From: a bacterium
GTDB lineage: Bacteria > Chloroflexota > Dormibacteria > Dormibacterales > Dormibacteraceae
Length of the DNA stretch: 57,937 bases
Assembly: GCA_902812395.1 (NCBI GenBank)
Contig: CADDZO010000001.1
Location: 1 to 57,937, forward strand
Reading direction: 5' to 3'
The position numbers and the translations under genes are program-made. Positions 40,069 to 48,237 of this stretch are shown here, piece after piece. The notes under the pieces are model-generated. The model was given only the letters and a program-made list of their open reading frames with translations, had not been told where the DNA came from and ran no database searches. Every line of letters begins with the position of its first letter. The stretch's first letter is position 1.

Positions 40069-41816
40069 ACGTCCTCGGCATCAACTGCTACCTGCACGAC
40101 TCCTCGGTGGCCCTGCTCCAGGACGGCGAGCTGGTCTTCGCGGCCCAGGAAGAGCGCTTCAGCCGGCTCAAGAAGGACAGCCGCTTCCCCCGCCTGGCCA
40201 TCCGGGCCGCCCTCGACCACGCCGGCATCGAGTTCGGCGCGCTGGACGCGATCGCCTTCGGCTGGAACCGGGGCGGTCTGACCCCGCTGCACACGATCAG
40301 ATCGCAAGTGACCGGCCAGCTCGCCCCCAGCCTCAAGATGGCGATCGGCAACCTGATCAGCCTGGCCAGCGAGCTCTACGGGGGGAACGGTGTCAGGGCG
40401 CTGCGCCGCAACTTCCCGGTCGGCCCCAAACCGCTGGTGTTCATCGACCACCACGAGGCCCATGCCTGGAGCGCCTACGCTCTCTCCGGGTTCGAGGACG
40501 CCCTGGTGGTGGTGGTGGACGGACGTGGCGCCCGCCAGGCCACCAGCATCTACCACGGCCGCCAGGGCGGGCTGCGGCGGCTGCGAACGATCGACTGGCC
40601 CAACTCGCTGGGCAGCTTCTACGAGGCCTTCACCGACCTGCTGGGCTTCGAGCGCCACGGCGACGAGTGGAAGGTGATGGGGCTGGCCGCCTACGGCGAG
40701 CCGACCTACGACCTGAGCCGGGTCCTCCGGATCGTCTCCGGCGGGTACCGTCTCGATGCCCATCTGGTCTGCGGCACCTGGTGGAACGACCTGCGCCGGC
40801 TGGAGCGGGTCTTCGGCCCCCGTCGGGACCCGGAGAAGCTGATCACCGACCAGGACCGGGCCCTGGCCGCGTCGGTGCAACGCTGCACCGAAGAGGCGAT
40901 CTTCTCCGTGGTCCGCGAGGGCATCCGGCTCACCGGTTGCCGGAACCTGTGTCTGGCCGGCGGGGTGGCCATGAACTCCAAGGCCAACGGCCGCTTGCTG
41001 GCCTCCGGGCTGGTCGAGGACCTGTTCGTGCAGCCGGCGGCGACCGACGACGGGACCGCCTTGGGGGCAGCGCTGGCCGCCCACGGCCGGCTGGGACAGC
41101 CGATCCCGCGCCGCCGCCTGACGGACGTCGCCCTGGGTCCCGGGTTCAGCCAGCGCGAGCTGGAATCGGTGCTGAGCACCTGCAAGCTGCCCGCGGCGCG
41201 GGTGACCGACGTCGAACGCGAGACCGCCCGGCTGCTCGCCCAGGGAGCCATCGTAGGCTGGTTCCAGGGTCGGATGGAATTCGGCCCCCGTGCCCTGGGC
41301 AGCCGCTCGATCCTGGCCGACGCTCGCTCGGCCGAGATGCGGGATCGGATCAACGAGTCGGTCAAGTTCCGGGAGGGCTGGCGCCCCTTCGCACCGTCCT
41401 GCCTCCAGGAGCGGGCCGGCGACTACTTCGAGGGCTGCCAGGATGCCGCCTTCATGACCATCACCTTCGACGTTCGCCCTTCGCGTCGGGCCGAGATCCC
41501 GGCAGTCACGCACGTGGATGGGACAGCCCGGGTCCAGACCGTGAACCGGGACGTGAACCCTCGATACTGGCGACTGATCCACGAGTTCGAGCGGACGACC
41601 GGGGTTCCGGTGATCCTCAACACCTCGTTCAACCTGCGCGGCGAGCCGATCGTGTGCACGGCCCGGGACGCGATCCGGACCTTCTACTCCTCGGGCCTCG
41701 ACTTTTTGGTCCTCGGGGACTTCATCGTGGCCAAGGCCAGGGACTGGGTACCCGGCATCGGAGCCGACCGGAAACAGGCGCTTGCGCTTGCCCGGAGCAG
41801 CGGATCCGCCTCATGA
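40065..41816 (+). CDS. O-carbamoyltransferase, TobZ/NodU/CmcH family (copy 3)
   Basis: 583 residues from ATG 40065, overlapping the carAB stop as ATGA. Kae1-like domain: GINCYLHDSSVAL, EERFSRLKKD, His129/His133 in HHEAH and Asp152 in VVDGRG. YrdC-like domain: GRMEFGPRALGSRSI (Ser where the other copies have Asn), KFREGWRPFAPSCL and NTSFNLRGEPIV. It is closest to copy 1 (shared MNVLGIN, GRGARQATS, YHGRQG), pointing to a duplication. The HHEAHAWSAYALSGFE stretch resembles copy 2 instead. It is the last gene of the copy2-carAB-copy3 unit; a stem-loop follows 10 bases after the stop. Confidence 0.92.
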   Translation: MNVLGINCYLHDSSVALLQDGELVFAAQEERFSRLKKDSRFPRLAIRAALDHAGIEFGALDAIAFGWNRGGLTPLHTIRSQVTGQLAPSLKMAIGNLISLASELYGGNGVRALRRNFPVGPKPLVFIDHHEAHAWSAYALSGFEDALVVVVDGRGARQATSIYHGRQGGLRRLRTIDWPNSLGSFYEAFTDLLGFERHGDEWKVMGLAAYGEPTYDLSRVLRIVSGGYRLDAHLVCGTWWNDLRRLERVFGPRRDPEKLITDQDRALAASVQRCTEEAIFSVVREGIRLTGCRNLCLAGGVAMNSKANGRLLASGLVEDLFVQPAATDDGTALGAALAAHGRLGQPIPRRRLTDVALGPGFSQRELESVLSTCKLPAARVTDVERETARLLAQGAIVGWFQGRMEFGPRALGSRSILADARSAEMRDRINESVKFREGWRPFAPSCLQERAGDYFEGCQDAAFMTITFDVRPSRRAEIPAVTHVDGTARVQTVNRDVNPRYWRLIHEFERTTGVPVILNTSFNLRGEPIVCTARDAIRTFYSSGLDFLVLGDFIVAKARDWVPGIGADRKQALALARSSGSAS

Positions 41817-41825
41817 GTGCACCCG

Positions 41826-41850
41826 ACCGGCCACCCGCCCGATGGCCGGT
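41826..41850 (+). terminator. Stem-loop after the carbamoylation operon
   Basis: ACCGGCCA and TGGCCGGT form a perfect 8-bp stem around a 9-base loop, beginning 10 bases after the stop of carbamoyltransferase 3 and followed by TGCTCTCC. There is no strong U-tract, but the position suits transcription termination of the plus-strand island. Confidence 0.5.
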
Positions 41851-41874
41851 TGCTCTCCGGGGTGTCGACGCTCC

Positions 41875-42293
41875 TCAACGCACACGACGGAACCGCCCTC
41901 GTGGACGGCTTGAGGAGCACCGGCACGTCGCCGCTGCACGGCTCGCCCCGCGCCGGCCTACACCCCATGGCTCGCGCCTGTCGGCGCTCCAGCTCTCGCC
42001 CGACTCCAGCTTCACGCGATCCGGCTCCTGATCGCGCTCTCGGGCCATGACGGTCGAGCGCTGCCGCTGGCGGCGACCGTGAAGAAGGCGGCCGTGAAGG
42101 GCCGCCATCGAGAGGACCAGGCAGCCCAGGGAGAAGACGAGCACGGCGATCTCGAGCCAGGCCGCCGGTCCCCCCCGGCCTTCCACAGAACCAGCACCAG
42201 CACGCTGGAGCCGAACCACAGGGTGCTGATCACCCTGCCGGCCGCGAAGAGGCCGTCAACGTGCGCGTCGCAGAAGCGCCAGAGACGCTGCAA
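41875..42293 (-). pseudogene. Small two-helix membrane protein, frameshifted at a G-run
   Basis: A TTG start at 42293 with GGAGG six bases upstream opens MQRLWRFCDAHVDGLFAAGR and a membrane helix VISTLWFGSSVLVLVLW. In a run of seven G (plus-strand C) near 42167-42173 the sensible reading moves to another frame, where a second helix appears (WLEIAVLVFSLGCLVLSMAA) followed by a polar tail to 41875. Adding one G would join the halves. It is a true pseudogene, a slippage-controlled gene or a sequencing error. The family is not recognised. It is the only candidate gene in the 585 bases between the plus-strand island and cluster B. Confidence 0.5.
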
Positions 42294-42401
42294 CTCCGAC
42301 CTCCAAGTAGGGGATCAGGAGCCATCGGCTCACCTGAGCGCTTCGGGACCCCGCCCCGCAGCGAGCTCCATTGCTGCCGGGCACAACTGTGGCAGAGCAC
42401 G

Positions 42402-43712
42402 TCAACCAGAGGGTGAGCGACGGACGCGCCGCAGGAGCAGCCCGACTGCTATGGCAACGCCGAGCAGCACGACCACGACCAGGACCGCAATCCCCCACGC
42501 CGGCGGTCGTACGGGCGCCGCGGCCAGGCGCTCATGCCGGGGCCGGTCCTTGCCCGGCGCCACGCTCCTGGCCGGGTTCGGGCTGGCCACCGCGGGCTGC
42601 TGCCCGGCCTGCGACGGGGTGGCGTCCCCCGCCGCCGACGGGCTGGCGGAGGCGGCAGCGCCTGCCAGCTGCGGGTTCACTGCCAGGTAGTCCCAGTGGT
42701 AGCGCACCGGACCGGGCGCCAGGTACTGGTAGTCGCCCTGATACACGTACAGCTGACCATCGGTCAGCGCCGGATTGAGCGTGAAGCCATCGTCGTAGCC
42801 GTAGCGCTGGAAGCTGTCGCTGCCGGGCCTGGCCAGGTCCACCTCGACGCTGGACGAGTGACCCGCACCGCCGTCCCTGGTCAGGCGGAGACGGATACGG
42901 ACGTAGCAGTCCTCGAGGTTGGCCGCCACCCCGCAGCGTGGATAGAGCCCGCCGAGCGTGCCGAACCACCCCTGCTGCCCGGTCCCGCAGGGCTTCTCGA
43001 AGTTGTCCTCCTTGCAGATGTAGTTCTGCTCGGTACCGCTGTCGCCGCTGCCCGGGCACCCCCGGGAGTAGTTGCAGCTGTCGATGTATTGGGCAGTGAT
43101 GGCAGCGTGGCTGCCGTCCGCGAACGAGCCGCCCCAGAACTCGAGGCTCCAGGTCCAGCAGCCGCCGAACCAGTCGCGGGCGTACAGACCGGTGTTCGGG
43201 GTGGTTGGCCTGGGGCAGGTGGTGACCATGAGCTCCGTCCACGCCATCGAGCCTCCGGTGGGCGTGTAGGCGTCGAGGCCAGGCGCGACCTCGGTGTCGA
43301 CGACGAAGCTGCCGCTGGGATCGAACGTGAACGAGCGGTTCGGGCGCATCACCGTCCCGCCGAGCTCCTGTCCGTTGCCGTCGATATCCGTATGCCAGTG
43401 GCCACCGGGGCCGCCGTAGAAGTGCTCGGTCAACGGTGGGTTGGGCCCTTCGGACTCGAAGGTCAGATAGTCGGAGGGAAGGTGCGCGTAGGGGCCGGTG
43501 TAGCCGAAGTCATCCACCCAGAAGTTCGCGCCGGTCCGGGCCCTGATCGGGGCGGTCGCCAGCGGCGCCTGGCACCAGATAGTGGGACCGTAGGGGCCGG
43601 CCGCGAGCGGGGTGGCACAGCTGGCGGCCCCGACTGGAACGGTGCCGAGACCCAGGCCGGCAAGAGCGAGAGTCACGCTCCACACGGCCGCGATCGACCA
43701 CCGTCCGCTCAT
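42402..43712 (-). CDS. Secreted Cys-containing protein with C-terminal membrane anchor
   Basis: 436 residues. The signal peptide ends near VPVGAAS. The ectodomain is rich in Gly, Trp, Tyr and Cys (about a dozen Cys) and begins NFWVDDFGYTGPYAHLPSDY; the pattern suggests a beta-sandwich, perhaps glycan-binding, but I do not recognise the family. A Pro/Ser/Ala-rich linker precedes the C-terminal helix (WGIAVLVVVVLLGVAIAVGL) and an Arg-rich tail, so it is tethered to the membrane and faces outward. The start ATG 43712 overlaps the polymerase stop (ATGA) with GGGGAGGG upstream. It is the last gene of cluster B and may act on or hold the polymer. Confidence 0.72.
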   Translation of the reverse strand: MSGRWSIAAVWSVTLALAGLGLGTVPVGAASCATPLAAGPYGPTIWCQAPLATAPIRARTGANFWVDDFGYTGPYAHLPSDYLTFESEGPNPPLTEHFYGGPGGHWHTDIDGNGQELGGTVMRPNRSFTFDPSGSFVVDTEVAPGLDAYTPTGGSMAWTELMVTTCPRPTTPNTGLYARDWFGGCWTWSLEFWGGSFADGSHAAITAQYIDSCNYSRGCPGSGDSGTEQNYICKEDNFEKPCGTGQQGWFGTLGGLYPRCGVAANLEDCYVRIRLRLTRDGGAGHSSSVEVDLARPGSDSFQRYGYDDGFTLNPALTDGQLYVYQGDYQYLAPGPVRYHWDYLAVNPQLAGAAASASPSAAGDATPSQAGQQPAVASPNPARSVAPGKDRPRHERLAAAPVRPPAWGIAVLVVVVLLGVAIAVGLLLRRVRRSPSG

Positions 43713-45298
43713 GAGCCGCCCTCCCCGTCCACCTCCCACCCGGAGGCCCGCCGTAGCCGTGGTGCCCCGCCCGCAGATGACGCGGCGGATCGTAGCACCG
43801 CGTCCTGCCTCCTCACCAGCCCGGACAGGGTCTCGGCCGGGGCCATGGTCGCGGCCGCTTCCATGGCACCCAGCAGACAGCCCATCAGGGCGGCGATGCG
43901 CAGCGAGGCCAGGCCCTGATCCAGCCAGCCCTGACCCAGATAGCAGATCATGGCCGACAGGACCACCGTCCCGAACAACGCCAGCCGAGCGTCGCCGTCC
44001 CGTACCAATCGGGCGGCGGCCACCACCGCGGCCGCCACCACCCACCAGAAGGCGCCCATGCCCAGCACGCCCATCCGTAGCCAGACCCAGAGCACGGTGT
44101 CGTGGGGGATGTAGAAGATCAGGGGGTCGATGGTGGTACTGACGTCGACCATGGGAATCGGCGTTCCGTAGCGGATGCCAAAGCCCAGGCCGGTCAGTGG
44201 CACCTGGTGGATGTCGATCGACAGGTTTTGGAGCTCTTCCGTGCGGTAGTTGTCGGAGGCCAGATCGCGGGGATCGGGACGGAAGGCCGACCACAGGGCG
44301 TGGGCGGGGGCGCCAAGCAGGCCGGTGCTGTCGCGGAAGGCGAGCACGTAGGTGCCAGCGACGACGACCGAGATGGCCAGGATCAGGGCCGTCCTCGGGC
44401 GGCGGTCGGGCCGCCGGACCCACGCCACCACGACCAGCAGGAGGAGGCAGGCGGGCAGCAACAGCCAGGCGGTGCGACGATCGTTGGCCAGATCGGAGAG
44501 CACCACGAACGGGAGCAGCAGGGTGGCGACGCGGCGCAGCCAGCCCCGATGGCCGAGGGCCCAGAGCGACAGCGTCAGCAGCACGTAGAGCGTGAAGAAG
44601 ACGGTGTCGTCGTGCTCCAGGATGGTCTCGGGAGGGGGGTGTAGGCTCGACAGGGCCTGCCACCGGTAGACGCCATAGACGGCCCGCAGCCCGATGGCCA
44701 GGACCAGCGTCCACAGCATGACTTCCAGGGTCCGCGGCGACGAGACCAGCCGCGAGGCCAGCAGGTACACCGCGGCCAGATAGAGCCAGGGCCGGAGCTC
44801 TTCCAGCGAGATCGTGAAGTCCCCCCCGGAGAGCAGGCCGTGCACCCAGCCCAGGAGCCCCACCCCGGCCAGCACCCACATCCCAGCGGCAAGCCGCGAG
44901 CGGGGCAGCGCCAGGCGTCGTCGGACCGCGTCCCGCCCGACCCAGGCCAAGACGGCCATGGCAAGCAGGACCTCAAAGGGGTAGACGTGGGTGTTGCCGA
45001 CGCTGCGCCAGAAGGGGAGGTGAGCCAGCACTGCTCCCGCCCTGGGATCGGGGTAGCGGTCGATCAAGCAGGCGCCCAGCAGGAAGGCCACCACCGGCGC
45101 CGGCTGCGACCGCCAGAACCCGATCCCCACCAGCAGCAGGCCCGGGATGGCGAGCGGGAAGAGCTCGACGGTGCCGGGCGCGGCCCCGATCACGATCGCG
45201 CCCACGGCACCGACGCTGAGCGAGCCCCCCAGGACCACCACCGCCCGCAGCCGCCGGTCGCGCTCCAGGCCGACAACGGTGAGAGCGGGCGGGGTCAT
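43709..45298 (-). CDS. O-antigen polymerase/ligase-like membrane protein (Wzy/WaaL)
   Basis: 529 residues, about 12 hydrophobic segments. The long periplasmic loop (RTEELQNLSIDIHQVPLTGL, GFGIRYG, IPHDTVLWVWLRMGVLG) is the Wzy_C-type region, where the His of PHDT.L is typical of O-antigen ligases/polymerases. It would polymerise or attach the cluster B repeat unit on the outer face of the membrane. The start at ATG 45298 overlaps the GT4 stop (ATGA). The C-terminal 50 residues are polar. It is the free-standing counterpart of the polymerase domain fused in the 1865-residue protein of cluster A. Confidence 0.85.
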   Translation of the reverse strand: MTPPALTVVGLERDRRLRAVVVLGGSLSVGAVGAIVIGAAPGTVELFPLAIPGLLLVGIGFWRSQPAPVVAFLLGACLIDRYPDPRAGAVLAHLPFWRSVGNTHVYPFEVLLAMAVLAWVGRDAVRRRLALPRSRLAAGMWVLAGVGLLGWVHGLLSGGDFTISLEELRPWLYLAAVYLLASRLVSSPRTLEVMLWTLVLAIGLRAVYGVYRWQALSSLHPPPETILEHDDTVFFTLYVLLTLSLWALGHRGWLRRVATLLLPFVVLSDLANDRRTAWLLLPACLLLLVVVAWVRRPDRRPRTALILAISVVVAGTYVLAFRDSTGLLGAPAHALWSAFRPDPRDLASDNYRTEELQNLSIDIHQVPLTGLGFGIRYGTPIPMVDVSTTIDPLIFYIPHDTVLWVWLRMGVLGMGAFWWVVAAAVVAAARLVRDGDARLALFGTVVLSAMICYLGQGWLDQGLASLRIAALMGCLLGAMEAAATMAPAETLSGLVRRQDAVLRSAASSAGGAPRLRRASGWEVDGEGGS

Positions 45299-46437
45299 GA
45301 CGTCGCCACCGGTGCCAGCTCGGAGGGGCGGGGGTGCCGCCCCCGGGCGAGCCGACGGAGCATGGCGATGAGACGACGGTTGTTGGTGCCGGCGTCGTGC
45401 TCCCGCCCGGCCAGCTCTCGTCCCCGCTCCCCCATCGCCCGTCGCTGCTGCGGGCTGTCGCGCAGCACCTCCAGAGCCCGGCGGAGCCGACGCGGGTCCT
45501 CCGGCGGCACCAGAAGGCCGGTGACGCCGTCGCGCACCATCTCGGGAATGGCGCCGAGCGGGCTCGCCACCACCGGGACCGCGCAGGCCAGTGCCTCGGC
45601 CACCGCCTGGGGGAGGCAGTCGCCGCGGGTGGGAAGGGCGAGAACGTCCGCGCGCCGATACAGGTCGACGAGCTCGGGCGCCTGAGGAGCCAGGCCCCGG
45701 TGCACCCGACAGCGCAGGTCGGCTGGGATGCCGTCGACCTTGGATGCGGTGACCAGGTCGAGTTCGGCCCCCTCCAAGGCCCGCATCGCCTCCACCAGCT
45801 CGGGGCCACCCTTGCGCTCGAACTGGCCGCCCACGAACAGCACCCGGAAGGGGCCGGGGGGCCGGGCCGGTAGGGGAGCGAACAGGGCCGTGTCCACGCC
45901 CGGCGGGATGACCTGGATCCGCTCGGGCTCGATCCCGTAGTCGGCAACCAGCGAGTCGGCCGCCCACCGGCACCAGGCCACCACTGCCGACGCCGCCCGC
46001 AACGGCCTGGAGACCGCCTGGCGCTTCAGGCGCTCGATCCGCTCCGGCCCCCGGGCATGGCCGTATGCCCGGCCCACCTGGTCCAGGTTGGCGGGAGTGG
46101 CGTCCAGGGAGACGATGCCGGGAATCCGGGCCAGCAACCCGCTGCACAGCAGCGCAGTCGCCTGGGTGTGGAGGAACAGCGCGTCTACCGGCCCCCGGCG
46201 GAGGCGGGCGTCGAGCTGCCGACGTGCGTCCCAACTGGCCCGCCAGGACCAGGTGCCGAGCGGGGTGAGGCGCAGCGGTCCCCCCGCCGTTCGGTAAGGG
46301 ATCCGTATCACCTCCCAGCAGACATCGGGTTGGGCGGCCAGCGCCCGCTCCAGGTTGTGGGTGTGGGCCACGTGGCCCAGGGTCTGCTCGACCACGAAGA
46401 GCAGCCGGGGACGGCGTCCCCCCTGCAGCTGACTCAA
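45295..46437 (-). CDS. Glycosyltransferase family 4
   Basis: 380 residues. The start is set at TTG 46437 because it overlaps the sugar-transferase stop as TTGA, the same arrangement as its neighbours; the reading frame upstream of this lies in another gene. The GT-B fold is seen from RPRLLFVVEQTLGHVAH to the C-terminal domain with IQVIPPGVDTALFAP, RVLFVGGQFERKGGPELVEA and GDCLPQAVAEALACAVPVVA, the usual E-x7-E-type donor site. GVDT after PP and the KGG loop are standard GT4 features. It should add one sugar to the lipid-linked repeat unit begun by the next upstream gene. Confidence 0.9.
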   Translation of the reverse strand: MSQLQGGRRPRLLFVVEQTLGHVAHTHNLERALAAQPDVCWEVIRIPYRTAGGPLRLTPLGTWSWRASWDARRQLDARLRRGPVDALFLHTQATALLCSGLLARIPGIVSLDATPANLDQVGRAYGHARGPERIERLKRQAVSRPLRAASAVVAWCRWAADSLVADYGIEPERIQVIPPGVDTALFAPLPARPPGPFRVLFVGGQFERKGGPELVEAMRALEGAELDLVTASKVDGIPADLRCRVHRGLAPQAPELVDLYRRADVLALPTRGDCLPQAVAEALACAVPVVASPLGAIPEMVRDGVTGLLVPPEDPRRLRRALEVLRDSPQQRRAMGERGRELAGREHDAGTNNRRLIAMLRRLARGRHPRPSELAPVATS

Positions 46438-47150
46438 TAGGCCCCGTCCGAGCGGAGCACCACCAGCACCGTCCGCAACAGGATCCGGATGTCGAGCCAG
46501 AAGCTCCAATCGTCGATGTAGGCGAGGTCGAGCTCGATGGCCCGCTCGAACGGGCACTCCGAACGCCCGCTCACCTGCCACAGGCCGGTCAACCCGGGGA
46601 CGGTGGAGAGCCGTCTGGCCTGGGTTGGCGTGTACGTCGCCACCTCGTGGGGCAGCGGTGGACGCGGGCCGACCAGGCTCATCTCCCCCTTGAGCACGTT
46701 GACCAGCTGCAGCAGCTCGTCGAGGCTGCTGGCGCGAAGGAAGCGGCCGGCCAGGGTGACCCGTGGGTCGCGTCGCATCTTGAACAGCGGCGGCTGAGCC
46801 TCGTTGAAGGCGGCCAGCTCGCCCAGGCGCGCCTCAGCGTCGCGAACCATCGTCCGCAGCTTGTACATGCGGAACACCACGCCCCCTCGGCCCACTCGCG
46901 GCTGGGCGAAGATCGGGTTGCCAGGGGAGGTCACCACGATCAAGGCCAGGATGGCCAGGAGCAGCGGTGCCAGGGCCACCAGACCGATTGCGCTGAGCAC
47001 GATGTCAAGCGCCCGCTTGGCGGCGGCGATCGGTTGGGAGGGCACGTCGATCACCCGATTGGCTGCCGACTCTTGCTCCTCTACCACCACTGACTCGAGA
47101 GCAGAGCCGGCTGCTTCATCAGCATCAAGCCCTGACACAGTGAGCTCCAT
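46434..47150 (-). CDS. Undecaprenyl-phosphate sugar-phosphate transferase (second copy)
   Basis: 238 residues. A polar N-terminus of about 45 residues is followed by a membrane hairpin ([20 protein letters not shown]) and the catalytic region: [56 protein letters not shown] and [14 protein letters not shown]. It is the initiating enzyme of cluster B and is clearly distinct from the cluster A enzyme in its N-terminus and in [10 protein letters not shown] 244-base leader with two stem-loops separates it from the methyltransferase gene, so it may start its own transcript. Confidence 0.9.
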   Translation of the reverse strand: MELTVSGLDADEAAGSALESVVVEEQESAANRVIDVPSQPIAAAKRALDIVLSAIGLVALAPLLLAILALIVVTSPGNPIFAQPRVGRGGVVFRMYKLRTMVRDAEARLGELAAFNEAQPPLFKMRRDPRVTLAGRFLRASSLDELLQLVNVLKGEMSLVGPRPPLPHEVATYTPTQARRLSTVPGLTGLWQVSGRSECPFERAIELDLAYIDDWSFWLDIRILLRTVLVVLRSDGAY

Positions 47151-47175
47151 CTCTGGTCTGATAGCGAGACTACGT

Positions 47176-47227
47176 GGTGGCGGATAAGGGCCACCATGAG
47201 CCGTTTGTCCCCGAGGGAGAGGGACAA
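47176..47227 (-). promoter_or_regulatory. Two stem-loops in the leader of the second sugar transferase
   Basis: GGTGGC/GCCACC (47176-47195, 8-base loop) and TTGTCCC/GGGACAA (47205-47227, 9-base loop) lie 25-77 bases before the ATG at 47150. They could form a leader structure or an operator (TTGTCCC-N9-GGGACAA is a convincing inverted repeat). No known riboswitch consensus was recognised. Confidence 0.35.
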
Positions 47228-47394
47228 CTCCACGGGTCTCACGCTCTGGGCCGGGACGTGATGGGACCGAAGCCCGCCGGGCATGTGTCAGTGGAGTCCC
47301 GAATCACAGGTTAAATGGGCAATCCGGGAGCCCCAGCGTCCACCTCCGGCGACGCCTCGAATCTCGGCCAAGGAGTAGCCAGAGAGCCGGGGTA

Positions 47395-48237
47395 TCAAGC
47401 TGGGCTCTCCAGAACCAGGAGCGCGCAGAGCGGCTTACGCAGGCGACGCCAATCGTCACAGGCAGGGGTGAGAAGGAGGCGGGACAGGATCGGCTGGATG
47501 GGACCGGTGATGAGGGGCAGGAATTCGCAGAACTCACGCCTGGATCGGGGCAGGACACGCTCGCCGACGAAACGCAGACAACCCAGCCTGAGACCGGAGG
47601 GATCGATCAGGCGCTGCTGGAGCTCCGCCTCGCTATAGCGCCGCTGGAAGAACACCTTGCCGTCGTCTCCCGTCCCTGCCGCCCAGTAGAAGTCGGGCTC
47701 TCGCCGGTCGATGCGGCCGGTGGGCCAGAAGGGGACCGTGACGATACAGCGGCCGCCTGGCCTCAGCACCCGACCGATCTCGGCCATGCAGTCGCCGTCG
47801 CCGCCCCCGGGGATGTGCTCCAGTACCGAGATCGTGCAGACGCGGTCGAAGCAGGCGTCGGGGAACGGGAGCCGGCGGCCATCGGCGACCGCCAGCTGCA
47901 GACGCCTCTCCAGGGCGCGCAGCCGGGCCAGGAGCGCATACTCGTCGCAAAAGTAGCCGTGGAGGTCGGTCGCCACCACCTGGCAGCGGACCCGCTCGGC
48001 CAAATAGAGCGCCAGCAGCTTGGGGCTGCCCACATCCAGCACCCGTTGTCCACCCTCGAAGCAGCCCTCTTCCAGCGCCAGCTGGAACTCCACGGCCCGC
48101 CAGTAGTTGACCGGTACCCCGAGGTAGCGGAGGCCTCTGGCCAGGCGGCCGTGGGCCAGCAGCTGGCGGCCCACGCCCATGCCGTACGCCTGGAGACAAA
48201 GGCGGGCGGAAAGACCCGCCGCCTTCGTCGCATCCAT
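47395..48237 (-). CDS. SAM-dependent methyltransferase (class I)
   Basis: 280 residues with the Rossmann SAM motif VLDVGSPKLLALYLA, acidic VVATDLHG after strand 2, AVADGRRLPFPDACFDRV, VLEHIPGGGDG and LRPGGRCIVTVPF, all typical of Methyltransf_11. ATG 48237 shares one base with the stop of the giant secreted protein (TGATG). In a polysaccharide cluster it may O-methylate a sugar or cap the chain to set its length, but a small-molecule substrate is also possible. The following 244-base gap suggests the end of this transcriptional segment. Confidence 0.85.
   Translation of the reverse strand: MDATKAAGLSARLCLQAYGMGVGRQLLAHGRLARGLRYLGVPVNYWRAVEFQLALEEGCFEGGQRVLDVGSPKLLALYLAERVRCQVVATDLHGYFCDEYALLARLRALERRLQLAVADGRRLPFPDACFDRVCTISVLEHIPGGGDGDCMAEIGRVLRPGGRCIVTVPFWPTGRIDRREPDFYWAAGTGDDGKVFFQRRYSEAELQQRLIDPSGLRLGCLRFVGERVLPRSRREFCEFLPLITGPIQPILSRLLLTPACDDWRRLRKPLCALLVLESPA

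Noticed and set aside
47151-47394. Possible cyclic-di-GMP riboswitch upstream of the sugar transferase
   Set aside because: Stem-loops are present but the conserved GEMM core sequences are not.
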